A stretch of 64,000 nucleotides of DNA. Source: Giesbergeria anulus (lineage in GTDB: Bacteria; Pseudomonadota; Gammaproteobacteria; Burkholderiales; Burkholderiaceae_C). The stretch covers positions 791,140-855,139 of the forward strand of contig NZ_FOGD01000001.1 in the NCBI RefSeq assembly GCF_900111115.1, written 5' to 3'. The notes under the pieces were generated by a model. That model was not told the DNA's origin. It searched no databases and worked only from the letters and a program-made list of their open reading frames with translations. Positions 1 to 9,171 of this stretch are shown here, piece by piece; position 1 is the stretch's first letter; each line of letters opens with the position of its first letter. Both the position numbers and the translations under genes were made by a program.

Positions 1-1043
1 TTACCGCAGGCATCATTCCGGTGATGATTACCGGCGACCACCCCGCCACCGCCCGCGCCATTGCCCACCGGCTGGGCATTGTCGATAGCACCGAGGCCCC
101 AGTGCTGACTGGCGCTGATTTAACCAGCATGAACGATGCAGCCTTACAAGCCCAAGTGGGGCGGGTGCGGGTGTACGCACGGGTAGACCCGGCACAGAAA
201 ATCCGCATCGTCGAGGCGCTACAGGCCCAAGGCCATTTTGTGGCCATGACGGGCGATGGTGTCAATGATGCCCCGGCGCTCAAACGTGCCGATATTGGCA
301 TTGCGATGGGCAAAGGCGGCACCGATGTGGCGCGTGAAGCCTCCAGCTTGGTGCTGCTGGACGATAACTTTGCCACCATTGTGGCGGCAGTGAAAGAAGG
401 GCGGCGCATCTACGACAACATCCGCAAGTTTGTTCGTTACACCATGACCGACAACTCTGGGGAGATCATCACCATCTGCATGGCCCCGTTGCTGGGGCTG
501 CCCATGCCGCTGTTGCCAATTCATATTTTGTGGGTCAATTTGGTCACTGATGGCCTGCCAGGGCTGGCCTTGGCCACCGAGCCTGCCGAGCGCAACATCA
601 TGCGCCGTCCTCCCCGCCCGCCCACCGAGAGCATGTTTGCTGGCGGTATGTGGCAGCATATTTTGGGCATTGGCCTGCTGCTGGGGGCCTTGTGCTTGGG
701 GGTGCAGGCTTGGGCGATAGACACCGGCCACGATAATTGGCAAACGATGGTGTTTACCGTGCTCATCCTAGGCCAGATGGCGCACATCATGGGCATCCGC
801 TCCGAAACCGAGCCGCTGTGGCGCTTGGGCTTGCGCACCAACTTGCCGCTGCTGGGGGCCGTGGTATTGACCTTCGTTTTGCAGATGGCGACTATTTATG
901 TGCCCGCGCTCAACCCCATTTTTAAAACCCAGCCCCTCAGTGCTCTGGAGCTGGGTGTTTGCTTGGCAGCGGCCTCGATGATGTATGTGGCCGTGGAGCT
1001 GGAAAAGCTGTGGCGCAATCGGCCATCGCGGCGCGTGGTTTGA
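1..1043 (+). CDS. Cation-transporting P-type ATPase, C-terminal part (5' end outside window)
   Basis: This is the 3' part of a P2-type (Ca2+/cation) ATPase, an inner-membrane pump that couples ATP hydrolysis to ion transport. The reading frame is open from the first bases, so the N-terminus, the phosphorylated Asp (DKTGT) and TM1-4 lie upstream. Visible are the ITGDHP motif of the P-domain near the start, the TGDGVNDAP hinge at about residues 77-85 of the fragment from base 21, DNSGE in the region of TM5, and the TM6 motif NLVTDGLP, which in SERCA-like pumps supplies ion ligands (Asn, Thr and Asp). Four more hydrophobic segments follow. NLVTDGLP favours Ca2+, Mn2+ or another divalent cation over heavy-metal P1B pumps, but the substrate is not determined. 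It is convergent with the efflux gene downstream, with only 3 bases between the stops and no obvious terminator. Confidence 0.9.
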   Translation, partial: TAGIIPVMITGDHPATARAIAHRLGIVDSTEAPVLTGADLTSMNDAALQAQVGRVRVYARVDPAQKIRIVEALQAQGHFVAMTGDGVNDAPALKRADIGIAMGKGGTDVAREASSLVLLDDNFATIVAAVKEGRRIYDNIRKFVRYTMTDNSGEIITICMAPLLGLPMPLLPIHILWVNLVTDGLPGLALATEPAERNIMRRPPRPPTESMFAGGMWQHILGIGLLLGALCLGVQAWAIDTGHDNWQTMVFTVLILGQMAHIMGIRSETEPLWRLGLRTNLPLLGAVVLTFVLQMATIYVPALNPIFKTQPLSALELGVCLAAASMMYVAVELEKLWRNRPSRRVV

Positions 1044-1046
1044 TCT

Positions 1047-2291
1047 TTAGTACTGACTGGGCGCTTGTGGGGTGCTATCGGGCTTGACCCAGCGGTGGTA
1101 GCAACCCCAAGCTCCCAAGCCGCACAGGGCCATCACCAGCGCCAATGGCTGGCTGCTGCCGTTGTGCAAGCCCCCCACCAAGGCTCCGGCCAACGTGGCA
1201 AATAAAAAAGCCAAAGCCCCATTAAAAGCAGCCGCCGTACCGGCACGCCGCCCCTGCGTAGCTAAAGCACAAGCACTGGCATTGGGGCCAATCACCCCCA
1301 CGCTGGCCATAAAAACAAAACAGCCCAGCACAAACCAAGGCAGCGACATCCAGCCCGCCAACGCCAGCACCGCCAAAGCCACGCCCGCCACGAGCGGCAG
1401 CCACAGCGCCCGGCGCAGCAAGGTGGTGGCGGCCATCTTTCTCAGCCAATAGGCATTGAGCTGGCTGGCCGCAATCAGGCCCAGCGCATTGGCACCAAAA
1501 AACCAGCCATAGTTCTGTGCTGTCACCCCATAGAGCTGCATCAATACAAACGGTGAGCCTGCAATGTAGGCAAACATGCCCGCCCGCGTCAGGCCCGCAC
1601 TGAGCACAAAGCCCATAAAGCTACGGTCGTGCAGCAAATCACGGTAATTGCGCGCTACAGTGCCCCATTGCAAGGGTGGCTCTTGGGCGGTGTTATGGCT
1701 TTCTTCTAAACCCAGCCAAACCCCAAGCAGGCAGATCAGGCCAAACACCACCAACACGCCAAAAATAGCCCGCCAGCCCCACCATTGCAGCAGCCAGCCC
1801 CCCACCAAGGGGGCCAAAATAGGGGCCAGCCCCATCACCAGCATCAGCAATGAGAAAACCCGCGCTGAGTCGCGCGCACCCATGCGGTCGCGTACCATCG
1901 CGCTGGGCACCACCAACCCGGCACAGCCGCCCATGCCCTGCAAAAACCGACACACGCACAGCATGGTAATGTTGTCGGCCAAGGCGCACCCCAGCGAGGC
2001 CAAGGCGTACAGGGTAAAACCGACATACAGCGGCAGCTTGCGGCCAAAGCGGTCACTGACCGGGCCATAAATCAACTGGCCCAAGGTCAGGCCAATAAAG
2101 AAGGTGGACAGCGTCCACTCCATGCTGCCAGCTGGGGCGTGCAAATCCTGCTCTACCTGCACAAAACTGGGCAGGTACATGTCGATGGTCAAGGGGGCCA
2201 CCGCCGTGAGCATCCCCAGCAGCACAATCCAGAGGGTAAAGCGGTGGCCGGTGGGTGGCCCCAGCGGCGCAAACGGAGAAGAAGAGCTCAT
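1047..2291 (-). CDS. Bcr/CflA-type MFS multidrug efflux transporter
   Basis: This is a 414-residue inner-membrane antiporter of the major facilitator superfamily, drug:H+ antiporter-1 type. The sequence is hydrophobic throughout, with about 12 predicted membrane segments. The loop 2-3 signature GPVSDRFGRK (motif A) and the N-terminal pattern TIDMYLPSF are typical of Bcr/CflA proteins, which export bicyclomycin, chloramphenicol, sulfonamides or cysteine/arabinose-like solutes. The ATG at 2291 has no clear Shine-Dalgarno sequence in front. It is divergent from metY across 198 bases and convergent with the ATPase. The family call is firm; the substrate is unknown. Confidence 0.9.
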   Translation of the reverse strand: MSSSSPFAPLGPPTGHRFTLWIVLLGMLTAVAPLTIDMYLPSFVQVEQDLHAPAGSMEWTLSTFFIGLTLGQLIYGPVSDRFGRKLPLYVGFTLYALASLGCALADNITMLCVCRFLQGMGGCAGLVVPSAMVRDRMGARDSARVFSLLMLVMGLAPILAPLVGGWLLQWWGWRAIFGVLVVFGLICLLGVWLGLEESHNTAQEPPLQWGTVARNYRDLLHDRSFMGFVLSAGLTRAGMFAYIAGSPFVLMQLYGVTAQNYGWFFGANALGLIAASQLNAYWLRKMAATTLLRRALWLPLVAGVALAVLALAGWMSLPWFVLGCFVFMASVGVIGPNASACALATQGRRAGTAAAFNGALAFLFATLAGALVGGLHNGSSQPLALVMALCGLGAWGCYHRWVKPDSTPQAPSQY

Positions 2292-2410
2292 GGCTAACGC
2301 GATGCAGACCCCAAAAGGCCATGCAAAAGCCAGTCATTATCCCGTGGACACCCGTTTCTTGCAGCGCGGCTACTGCCACGAAAAAGCATAAGCACATTTG
2401 AAAAATATCG

Positions 2411-2479
2411 CCGGGGCAGCACCGCCCCCATGCAACAATGCCCGCCAGCTCCGCATGGGCGCGGGGCCTGCCTTTGAGG
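2411..2479 (+). promoter_or_regulatory. Possible structured leader of metY
   Basis: The 5' leader holds two competing inverted repeats. GGGGC (2413-2417) can pair with GCCCC (2424-2428), while CCCATGC (2427-2433) can pair exactly with GCATGGG (2453-2459). The GCCCC/CCCATGC overlap makes the two folds mutually exclusive, as in switch-like leaders. The second fold ends about 16 bases before the ribosome site (GAGGA, 2476-2480). I could not match it to a known SAM or SAH riboswitch consensus, so function is unproven. Confidence 0.25.
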
Positions 2480-2489
2480 AAAAAATTTC

Positions 2490-3773
2490 ATGCACCTTGA
2501 TACCCTTGCCGTCCACGCCGGTTACTCCCCCGATCCCACCACCAAATCGGTGGCAGTGCCTATCTACCAAACGGTGGCCTATGCCTTTGACAGCGCACAG
2601 CATGGCGCTGACCTGTTCGATCTGAAAGTACAGGGCAACATCTACACCCGGATCATGAACCCCACCACCGACGTGCTAGAAAAGCGCGTGGCGGCTTTGG
2701 AAGGTGGCATTGGGGCGCTGGCATTGGCCTCGGGCATGGCAGCCATTACCGCAGCGATTCAAACGCTGGCCGAAGCGGGTGACAACATCGTCTCGGCCAG
2801 CACGCTGTATGGCGGCACCTACAACCTGTTTGCCCACACCTTCCCGCAGCAAGGCATTGACGTACGCTTTGCCGACCCACGCGACCCAGCCAGCTTTGCC
2901 CAACACATTGATGCCCGCACCAAGGCCATCTTTATTGAATCTATTGGCAACCCACTGGGCAACGTCACTGACATCCGCGCGCTGGCTGATGTGGCCCATG
3001 CCCACGGCGTACCACTGATTGTGGACAACACCGTGCCCAGCCCCTACCTGCTGCGCCCGATTGAGCACGGTGCCGACATCGTGGTGCACTCCCTCACCAA
3101 ATACTTGGGCGGCCACGGCAACAGCGTCGGCGGCGCGATTGTCGATAGCGGCAAATTCCCTTGGGCCGAGCACAAAGAGCGCTTCAAGCGCCTCAATGAG
3201 CCTGATGTGAGCTACCACGGCGTGGTCTATACCGAAGCACTGGGCGCTGCGGCCTTTATTGGCCGCGCCCGCGTGGTGCCGCTGCGCAATATGGGCGCGG
3301 CATTGGCACCGCTCAACGCCTTCCTGATTTTGCAAGGCATTGAAACCTTGGCCCTGCGCATGGACCGCATTTGCGACAACACCCAAGCGCTGGCCCAATA
3401 CCTAGAACAGCACCCCAAGGTGGAATGGGTGCGCTACGCTGGTCTGCCCAACCACCCCGACCATGCCCTTGTCCAGCGTCAGCTCGGTGGCAAGGCTTCG
3501 GGTATTTTGTCGTTCAGCCTCAAGGGCCAAGAGGCCGACCCCCGCGCTGCGGGCGCGCGCTTCTTGGATGCGCTGCAACTGTTCACGCGCTTGGTCAACA
3601 TTGGCGATGCCAAATCGCTGGCTACCCATCCGGCCTCCACCACCCACCGCCAGCTCAACCCCACAGAACTGGCGAAGGCCGGTGTCAGTGAAGGCATGGT
3701 GCGTCTGTCTGTAGGTATCGAGCACATCGACGACCTGCGCGCCGATCTGGCCCAAGCGCTAGACAAGGTATAA
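2490..3773 (+). CDS. metY: O-acetylhomoserine sulfhydrylase (aminocarboxypropyltransferase)
   Basis: This cytoplasmic PLP enzyme of the Cys/Met metabolism family makes homocysteine (or methionine with methanethiol) from O-acetyl-L-homoserine and sulfide, the direct sulfhydrylation route to methionine. The 427-residue length matches MetY rather than the shorter MetB/MetC enzymes (about 380-400). The opening [13 protein letters not shown] is typical. The PLP-binding motif [11 protein letters not shown] puts the Schiff-base lysine at K204, and the cofactor-phosphate region SGMAA is at 81-85. The ATG at 2490 follows GAGGA at 2476-2480. It is monocistronic: a hairpin terminator follows 30 bases after the stop. 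Confidence 0.95.
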   Translation: MHLDTLAVHAGYSPDPTTKSVAVPIYQTVAYAFDSAQHGADLFDLKVQGNIYTRIMNPTTDVLEKRVAALEGGIGALALASGMAAITAAIQTLAEAGDNIVSASTLYGGTYNLFAHTFPQQGIDVRFADPRDPASFAQHIDARTKAIFIESIGNPLGNVTDIRALADVAHAHGVPLIVDNTVPSPYLLRPIEHGADIVVHSLTKYLGGHGNSVGGAIVDSGKFPWAEHKERFKRLNEPDVSYHGVVYTEALGAAAFIGRARVVPLRNMGAALAPLNAFLILQGIETLALRMDRICDNTQALAQYLEQHPKVEWVRYAGLPNHPDHALVQRQLGGKASGILSFSLKGQEADPRAAGARFLDALQLFTRLVNIGDAKSLATHPASTTHRQLNPTELAKAGVSEGMVRLSVGIEHIDDLRADLAQALDKV

Positions 3774-3803
3774 GCCAACAGCCCCACCACGGGGCATTGA
3801 AAC

Positions 3804-3831
3804 AAAAAAAGCCCTCATAGAGGGCTTTTTT
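3804..3831. terminator. Bidirectional intrinsic terminator (metY / small basic gene)
   Basis: A run of A is followed by GCCCTC (3811-3816), loop ATA, GAGGGC (3820-3825) and a run of T. The A and T tracts flank a perfect 6-bp stem, so it can end transcription of metY on the plus strand and of the small gene at 3873-4043 on the minus strand. Confidence 0.85.
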
Positions 3832-3872
3832 GATGCAGAGCGCAACAAAGCACGCTTTGCAGAAGAGCTAGA

Positions 3873-4043
3873 TCAGCCGCCCTTTTTGGAGCGCTTGCCG
3901 GGGTTCTTCTTGCTGCGTGTTGCCACGCCGCGTTCCAGACTGACGCGCTGACCACGGCCTGGGGTAGCCAAAGTCACGCCATTAGGAGTTTGGGGGCGGG
4001 GGGTGCGCTTGCGATCTGCTTCAGTAACGATTTTGTTGCCCAT
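3873..4043 (-). CDS. Small, very basic hypothetical protein (56 aa)
   Basis: A 56-residue protein beginning MGNKIVTEADRKRTPRPQ and ending in a lysine/arginine/glycine-rich tail (RSKKNPGKRSKKGG). I do not recognise a family. A strong ribosome site (GGAGGC, minus strand 4054-4049) lies 5 bases before the ATG at 4043, and a terminator lies just past the stop, which argues that this is a real gene. There are no cysteines, no membrane segment and almost no acidic residues, so it is predicted to be largely disordered and could bind nucleic acid; that is inference only. A longer in-frame extension upstream to 4229 lacks such a start context and overlaps the DUF808 gene, so I reject it. Confidence 0.65.
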   Translation of the reverse strand: MGNKIVTEADRKRTPRPQTPNGVTLATPGRGQRVSLERGVATRSKKNPGKRSKKGG

Positions 4044-4075
4044 GAATGGCCTCCGTTGAAAGTGAAAATAAAAAG

Positions 4076-4132
4076 AAAAGCCCTCTATTAGGCCACAGCC
4101 AGAAAGGGGGTGGCATAAATAGGGGCTGTGGC
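4076..4132 (-). terminator. Probable terminator of the DUF808 gene
   Basis: GCCACAGCC (4092-4100) and GGCTGTGGC (4124-4132) form a perfect 9-bp inverted repeat with a 23-base loop. On the minus strand the stem is followed, after about 12 bases, by a T-rich stretch (CTTTTCTTTTTATTTTC). The long loop and the gap before the T-run make this less certain than the other terminators. Confidence 0.4.
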
Positions 4133-4146
4133 AGCCCTCACGCCCC

Positions 4147-5112
4147 TCAGTGGGCTGTGCCGCGCAAGCGCTGTACCAGCAGCACCACCGCCAATACAAT
4201 GGCCCCGGCCAGTACTCCCAGCAGTGCATTGAGGCCGTTGGGCACCAGCACCTGCCACAGTGCCCCCGCAGGCCATTGCAAGGCTGCTACCCCGGCGGCC
4301 TCAATGTGGTGGTGCAGCCACGGCACGCCGTGCGCCAAAATTCCACCCCCCACCAAAAACATAGCTGCCGTGCCCGCCACTGACAGGCCCTTCATCAGCC
4401 AAGGAGCCGCCCCAACAATGCCCCGGCCCAGCCCTTGCACCAAGGTGCTGCTTTGGCGGGTCAGCCACAAGCCCAGATCATCGAGTTTGACGATACCGGC
4501 CACCAGCCCATACACTCCCGCCGTCATGATGATGGCAATGCCCGACAGCACCGTCACCTGCTGAATAAACGGTGCTGCCGCTACCGTACCCAGCGTGATG
4601 GCAATGATTTCTGCCGACAAAATAAAATCCGTGCGCACTGCACCCTTGACCTTGTCGCGCTCAAACGCGGCCAAATCCGCCACTGGGGCAGCAGCGTCTT
4701 CGCCCTCTTCGCTGTCCTGGGGATGCCAAAAGGCATGGGCGAGTTTTTCGCAGCCCTCAAAGCACAAAAAGGCCCCGCCCACCATCAACAGCGGCGTGAC
4801 CGCCCAAGGGGCCAGTGCGCTAATAAGCAAGGCCAGCGGCACCAAAATGGCCTTGTTGAGCAGTGAGCCTTTAGCCACCGCCCAAACCACCGGGATTTCG
4901 CGCTCGGCGCGCACACCGGCCACCTGCTGCGCGTTCAAGGCCAGATCATCACCCAGTACCCCAGCCGTCTTTTGTGCTGCCACCTTGGTCATGACCGAGA
5001 CATCGTCGGCCATTGCCACACTTTTTTTGGCGGCTACTTTGGTCATCAAGGCCACGTCGTCCAAGATGGTGGCGATATCGTCCAACAGGGTCAATAGACT
5101 GGCTCCAGCCAT
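4147..5112 (-). CDS. DUF808 family (YedI-like) integral membrane protein
   Basis: This 321-residue inner-membrane protein resembles E. coli YedI (DUF808), whose biochemical role is unknown. The start [19 protein letters not shown] is the family's typical N-terminus, and GGAGC lies 4 bases before the ATG at 5112; the longer frame to 5229 is rejected because it runs into adk. After the start come near-repeats of about 18-19 residues ([26 protein letters not shown], then a weaker DDLALNAQQ). Five or so hydrophobic segments follow, with [11 protein letters not shown] in a conserved loop. It sits after the adk terminator as a separate unit. Function is unassigned. Confidence 0.85.
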   Translation of the reverse strand: MAGASLLTLLDDIATILDDVALMTKVAAKKSVAMADDVSVMTKVAAQKTAGVLGDDLALNAQQVAGVRAEREIPVVWAVAKGSLLNKAILVPLALLISALAPWAVTPLLMVGGAFLCFEGCEKLAHAFWHPQDSEEGEDAAAPVADLAAFERDKVKGAVRTDFILSAEIIAITLGTVAAAPFIQQVTVLSGIAIIMTAGVYGLVAGIVKLDDLGLWLTRQSSTLVQGLGRGIVGAAPWLMKGLSVAGTAAMFLVGGGILAHGVPWLHHHIEAAGVAALQWPAGALWQVLVPNGLNALLGVLAGAIVLAVVLLVQRLRGTAH

Positions 5113-5153
5113 AGCAGCTCCTTGAAAGAGAAAAGTAACACGCGCCACCACCA

Positions 5154-5184
5154 AAAGCAAAACGCCCCGCACGGGGGCGGGGCG
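5154..5184 (-). terminator. adk: Intrinsic terminator of adk
   Basis: On the minus strand CGCCCCG (5184-5178), an 8-base loop and CGGGGCG (5169-5163) form a GC-rich 7-bp stem followed by TTTTGCTTTT. It lies 26 bases past the adk stop and separates adk from the DUF808 gene. Confidence 0.75.
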
Positions 5185-5209
5185 CATTACTGGGCAAGGC
5201 CCGTAGCGA

Positions 5210-5935
<726 letters not shown>

Positions 5936-5968
5936 TCAATGGACAAGGATAGCACGCACAACCTATGC

Positions 5969-6775
5969 CTAGCCTGACGCCAGCAAGGCGCGCACCCGAT
6001 CTAGGTCTTCGGGGGTATCCACCCCTAGGCCGGGGGCCGTGGCAGCCACATGCACCGCAATGCGATGGCCATGCCACAGGGCACGCAGTTGCTCCAGCGC
6101 CTCCAGAGCCTCAGTGGGGGCCGGGGCCAACTGTGGAAAATCACGCAAAAAACCGGCCCGATAACTGTAGAGACCAATGTGGCGCAGCGGCGCAAAACCC
6201 GCCAAGGCAGCAACCTGCGGATAGGCTGGCAATGCACGGCCATCCCACCAAGGGCTATCCGCCAGATCACGGGCGTGCGGAATAGGGGCACGGCTAAAGT
6301 ATTGCGCCATGCCACGCGCATCCAGCACCACCTTCACGATGTTCGGATTGGTGTAATCGGCTTGGCTGTTGATGGCGTGGGCAGCGGTGCCCATACTGGC
6401 GTCTGGATGCTGGTGCAACAGTGCCGCCACCGCAGCAATCAGCAGCGGATCGATCAGTGGCTCGTCCCCCTGCACATTGACCACCACATCGTTGCCAGAC
6501 AAGTCCAGCAGGGCGCAGGCTTCGGCCAAACGGTCACTGCCATTGGCGTGGTCGGGGCGGGTCAGGATAGATTCAATGCCGTGGGCGGCACAGGCTTGCT
6601 CGATACGCGCATCGTCGGTGGCAACCACGGTACGCAAGGCACCGCTTTGCGCGGCACGTTGGGCCACGCGCACCACCATCGGCAGGCCAGCAATATCGGC
6701 CAGCGGTTTGCCCGGCAGGCGGCTAGACGCCATCCGTGCCGGAATCAGCACGGTAAAGGGGGCAGCAGACATCAT
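5969..6775 (-). CDS. kdsB: 3-deoxy-manno-octulosonate cytidylyltransferase (CMP-KDO synthetase)
   Basis: This cytoplasmic enzyme activates KDO with CTP to CMP-KDO, the donor used to put inner-core KDO on lipid A. The N-terminal nucleotidyltransferase signature [13 protein letters not shown] is present, followed by VVATDD and the VNVQGDEP motif that coordinates Mg2+ and nucleotide. The 268-residue length is near the usual 245-260. Two ATG codons stand in tandem (6775 and 6772), and the Trm112 stop TGA overlaps them, so translation is probably coupled; either could be the true start. With lpxK upstream it forms a lipid A/core supply operon. Confidence 0.96.
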   Translation of the reverse strand: MMSAAPFTVLIPARMASSRLPGKPLADIAGLPMVVRVAQRAAQSGALRTVVATDDARIEQACAAHGIESILTRPDHANGSDRLAEACALLDLSGNDVVVNVQGDEPLIDPLLIAAVAALLHQHPDASMGTAAHAINSQADYTNPNIVKVVLDARGMAQYFSRAPIPHARDLADSPWWDGRALPAYPQVAALAGFAPLRHIGLYSYRAGFLRDFPQLAPAPTEALEALEQLRALWHGHRIAVHVAATAPGLGVDTPEDLDRVRALLASG

Positions 6776-6969
6776 GCGGCAGCAGCCCAGTGTTCCAACT
6801 CATCATCGGTCAGGGTGCGGGCTTCGTCTTCGAGCAGCACCGGAATACCGTCGCGCACCGGGTAGGCCAGCCGGGCGCTGCGCGAGACCAGCTCTTGGTA
6901 TTCGCGGTCGTAAATGAGCGAGCCTTTGGTGACGGGGCAGACCAGCAGTTCAAGCAGTTTGGAGTCCAT
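6772..6969 (-). CDS. Trm112 family protein (YcaR-like)
   Basis: A 65-residue small protein starting [16 protein letters not shown], the classic start of bacterial Trm112-like proteins. The eukaryotic relative is a zinc-binding activator of methyltransferases; bacterial members sit beside kdsB and lpxK and have no settled role. Only one cysteine (C11 in LVCPVT) is present, so a four-cysteine zinc site is not visible. The ATG at 6969 is preferred to an upstream codon at 6984 because it matches the family's start. Its stop overlaps the kdsB start, and it lies 21 bases after lpxK. Confidence 0.9.
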   Translation of the reverse strand: MDSKLLELLVCPVTKGSLIYDREYQELVSRSARLAYPVRDGIPVLLEDEARTLTDDELEHWAAAA

Positions 6970-6990
6970 GATGGTGCAGTGCAAAGAATG

Positions 6991-7989
6991 TCAAGAAGAG
7001 GAGCGTGATGATAGTGTGCGGGCCAGACAGGCATCGAGGGCGGTAAAAAAGCCGGGGGCGATCTCTACGTGCAACGGTACTGCCAGCGCTTCAGGATGGT
7101 GCCGCCAGAGCTTGGCGGCATCTTTTTCTGTACACAGCAGGGGCTGGCCGGGCTGGGCTGGACTGCGCCAACCATCAAAGTTGAAATGATCGGGCAAGGC
7201 CACAGCATGCTCTACCTGCAAGCCCTGAGCGGCCAACATGGCAAAAAAATGCTCAGGGCGGGCAATAGCCGCCACCGCCACCAACCCTTGGCCTTGCAGT
7301 GCCGCCAAAGGCAGTTGTGTGCCATCGGCGCGCACGGCCCAAGGGGCTAGTTGGCGCTTTAGGGCAAAGGTGGGGGCACTACTGGTTGGGGGGTTGCCTG
7401 CATGCACCACCAAATCCACCGCACGGGGCCAAGACTCACGCAAGGGGCCAGCAGGCAGCAGCCAGCCATTGCCAATCCCTTCTTCATTAAAAACACAGAT
7501 TTCGATGTCGCGCTCTAAAGCCCAGTGCTGTAACCCATCATCGCACACCATGATGTTGACTTCTGGGTGCTGGGCGCGCAAATGGCGGGCCGCATCCATG
7601 CGCTTTGCGGCCACGGCCACCGGCACCTTGCAGGCCCGTGCCAGCAGGAGGGGTTCATCACCCACATCATCTGGGTGGCTGTCGGGTGGTACGCTGCGGC
7701 AGTCGTGGCTGCGGCGGCCATAGCCGCGTGACACCACCCCTGGCCGCCAGCCTTGGTTTTGCAAATGGCGCACCACGGCCATCACTACCGGCGTTTTTCC
7801 CGCACCACCGGCAATCACATTGCCCACCACAATGACAGGCACCCCCGGATGTTGTGCTGGCAACCAACCCACGCGGTAAAGGGCTTGTCGCCCACGCGCT
7901 AGCAGCCCATAAAGCAGAGAGAGCGGCCACAGTATCTTGGCACCCCAACCCCGATAGCGCCATAGGCGGCGCAATGTGGCTTCAGACAT
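6991..7989 (-). CDS. lpxK: Tetraacyldisaccharide 4'-kinase
   Basis: LpxK phosphorylates the 4' position of the tetraacyldisaccharide precursor to make lipid IVA. It is a 332-residue membrane-associated kinase working at the cytoplasmic face. A hydrophobic N-terminal helix (about 19-32) precedes the P-loop GNVIAGGAGKTP at about 56-67, followed by SRGYGRR and GDEPLLLA, all hallmarks of LpxK. The ATG at 7989 (MSEATLRRLW) is chosen over a TTG at 8016 because the family starts here. It lies between exbD and Trm112 in the minus-strand operon. Confidence 0.96.
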   Translation of the reverse strand: MSEATLRRLWRYRGWGAKILWPLSLLYGLLARGRQALYRVGWLPAQHPGVPVIVVGNVIAGGAGKTPVVMAVVRHLQNQGWRPGVVSRGYGRRSHDCRSVPPDSHPDDVGDEPLLLARACKVPVAVAAKRMDAARHLRAQHPEVNIMVCDDGLQHWALERDIEICVFNEEGIGNGWLLPAGPLRESWPRAVDLVVHAGNPPTSSAPTFALKRQLAPWAVRADGTQLPLAALQGQGLVAVAAIARPEHFFAMLAAQGLQVEHAVALPDHFNFDGWRSPAQPGQPLLCTEKDAAKLWRHHPEALAVPLHVEIAPGFFTALDACLARTLSSRSSS

Positions 7990-8036
7990 GGTGTGGCAGG
8001 CAGCAGGCTGCGCCAAGGCAGCCGCTGCACAAAGAC

Positions 8037-8471
8037 TCAGGGATTACCAACCCCAGCACTGGCCGACGACTGGGTGGCAAAGGTAATTTGTGTCAGCCCC
8101 GCACGGCGAGCCGCCTCCATCACCGTAATGACGGCCTGATGGGTGGCGGTGGCATCGGCGCTAATCACAATAATGCTGCCAGACTGGCTTTTGGCGGCAT
8201 TGCGCAGGGCGCTGGCCATAGAGTCTACGCCTTTGCCATTGACTACCATCTTATTGACGGCATAGCGTCCATCAGCCGCCACGGCCACAATGATCTCTTT
8301 GGGCCGGTCGCGCATTTGTTCGGTATCGGCCACAGGCAGCGTCAGTTGCATCTCAGTGAACTTGCTGTAGGTAGTGGTCAGCATCAGAAAGATGAGGATC
8401 ACCAGCAGAACGTCGATGAACGGGATCAAGTTGATCTCCGGTTCTTCTTTCTGGCGCGGGCGGAAATTCAT
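8037..8471 (-). CDS. exbD: ExbD/TolR family energy-transducing protein
   Basis: A 144-residue inner-membrane protein that works with ExbB to harness the proton motive force, usually for TonB-dependent uptake. The single N-terminal membrane helix carries the key proton-path aspartate in INLIPFIDVLLVILIFLML (D20), with a short basic/acidic cytoplasmic stretch before it (MNFRPRQKEEPE) and a periplasmic domain after. The start overlaps the exbB stop by 4 bases. No tonB or TolA gene is adjacent, and the neighbours are lipid A genes, so this pair could serve another envelope process; that is inference. Confidence 0.93.
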   Translation of the reverse strand: MNFRPRQKEEPEINLIPFIDVLLVILIFLMLTTTYSKFTEMQLTLPVADTEQMRDRPKEIIVAVAADGRYAVNKMVVNGKGVDSMASALRNAAKSQSGSIIVISADATATHQAVITVMEAARRAGLTQITFATQSSASAGVGNP

Positions 8472-9109
8472 TTGCGCAACTGGATCAGATGGCGCACAAA
8501 CTGGTCTGCCGACAACTCCAGCGTGAGCAAATAAGCGTCTACACGGGCGCGAAAATAGCGCCAGAAGATCAATGCGGGAATAGCGACGATCAGGCCAAAA
8601 GCGGTGTTGTACAGCGCCACAGAGATACCGTGGGCCAAACGTGCTGGGTTGCCCCCACCCATCGCCTGCCCTAGGCCGCCAGCATCTACTTGCGCACCAA
8701 AAATTTCAATCATGCCGATCACAGTGCCCAACAAGCCCAACAGTGGTGCCGCCGAGGCAATGGTGGCCAACGCACTGAGGTATTTTTCCAACCGGTGGGC
8801 CACAGCGCGGCCTGTGCCTTCCATCGTGGCGCGCAGGTCAGCCTCGGTGCAACGGGGGTTGGTGTTCAGGGCTTGCAGGCCGCTAGCCAGCACTTCACCC
8901 AGCGCAGAGTTTTGCGCCAAGTGGGCCACCATATCGGGGCTGGGAACACCACTACCAGAGACCGCCATGGCTTCTTGGAGCAATTGGGGCGGCGTGATGC
9001 GCGCCGTGCGCAAAGTAACAAACCGCTCAATAATCAGCGCCAGCGCCAGAACGGAGCAGGCCATCAAGGGCCAGATAGGCCAGCCTGCGGCTTGGATAAT
9101 CGACAACAA
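8468..9109 (-). CDS. exbB: ExbB/TolQ/MotA family proton channel protein (TTG start)
   Basis: An inner-membrane proton channel subunit, partner of ExbD, 213 residues with three membrane helices (about 10-30, 115-140 and 155-180). The characteristic N-terminus LSIIQAAGWPIWPLMACS starts at a TTG codon (9109, with a second TTG at 9106); GGAGAA sits 4-7 bases upstream and no in-frame ATG exists before residue 16. A longer frame reaches back to another TTG at 9175 but would overlap the preceding gene and lacks a ribosome site. Middle motifs such as AAPLLGLLGTVIGMI are diagnostic for the family. Confidence 0.92.
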   Translation of the reverse strand: MLSIIQAAGWPIWPLMACSVLALALIIERFVTLRTARITPPQLLQEAMAVSGSGVPSPDMVAHLAQNSALGEVLASGLQALNTNPRCTEADLRATMEGTGRAVAHRLEKYLSALATIASAAPLLGLLGTVIGMIEIFGAQVDAGGLGQAMGGGNPARLAHGISVALYNTAFGLIVAIPALIFWRYFRARVDAYLLTLELSADQFVRHLIQLRK

Positions 9110-9171
9110 TGGGTTCTCCGTTCGGGTAAGGAAAGGGCGATTATCTCCCAGCTTGCCTTGGCCCCACCTGT

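Noticed and set aside
2676..3398. A 240-codon minus-strand frame opposite metY
   Set aside because: Entirely inside the firm metY gene and no family similarity.
3804..3831. Repeat element or small RNA at the metY end
   Set aside because: It is a plain A-stem-T bidirectional terminator, the same plan as those at 15343, 31192 and 63266.
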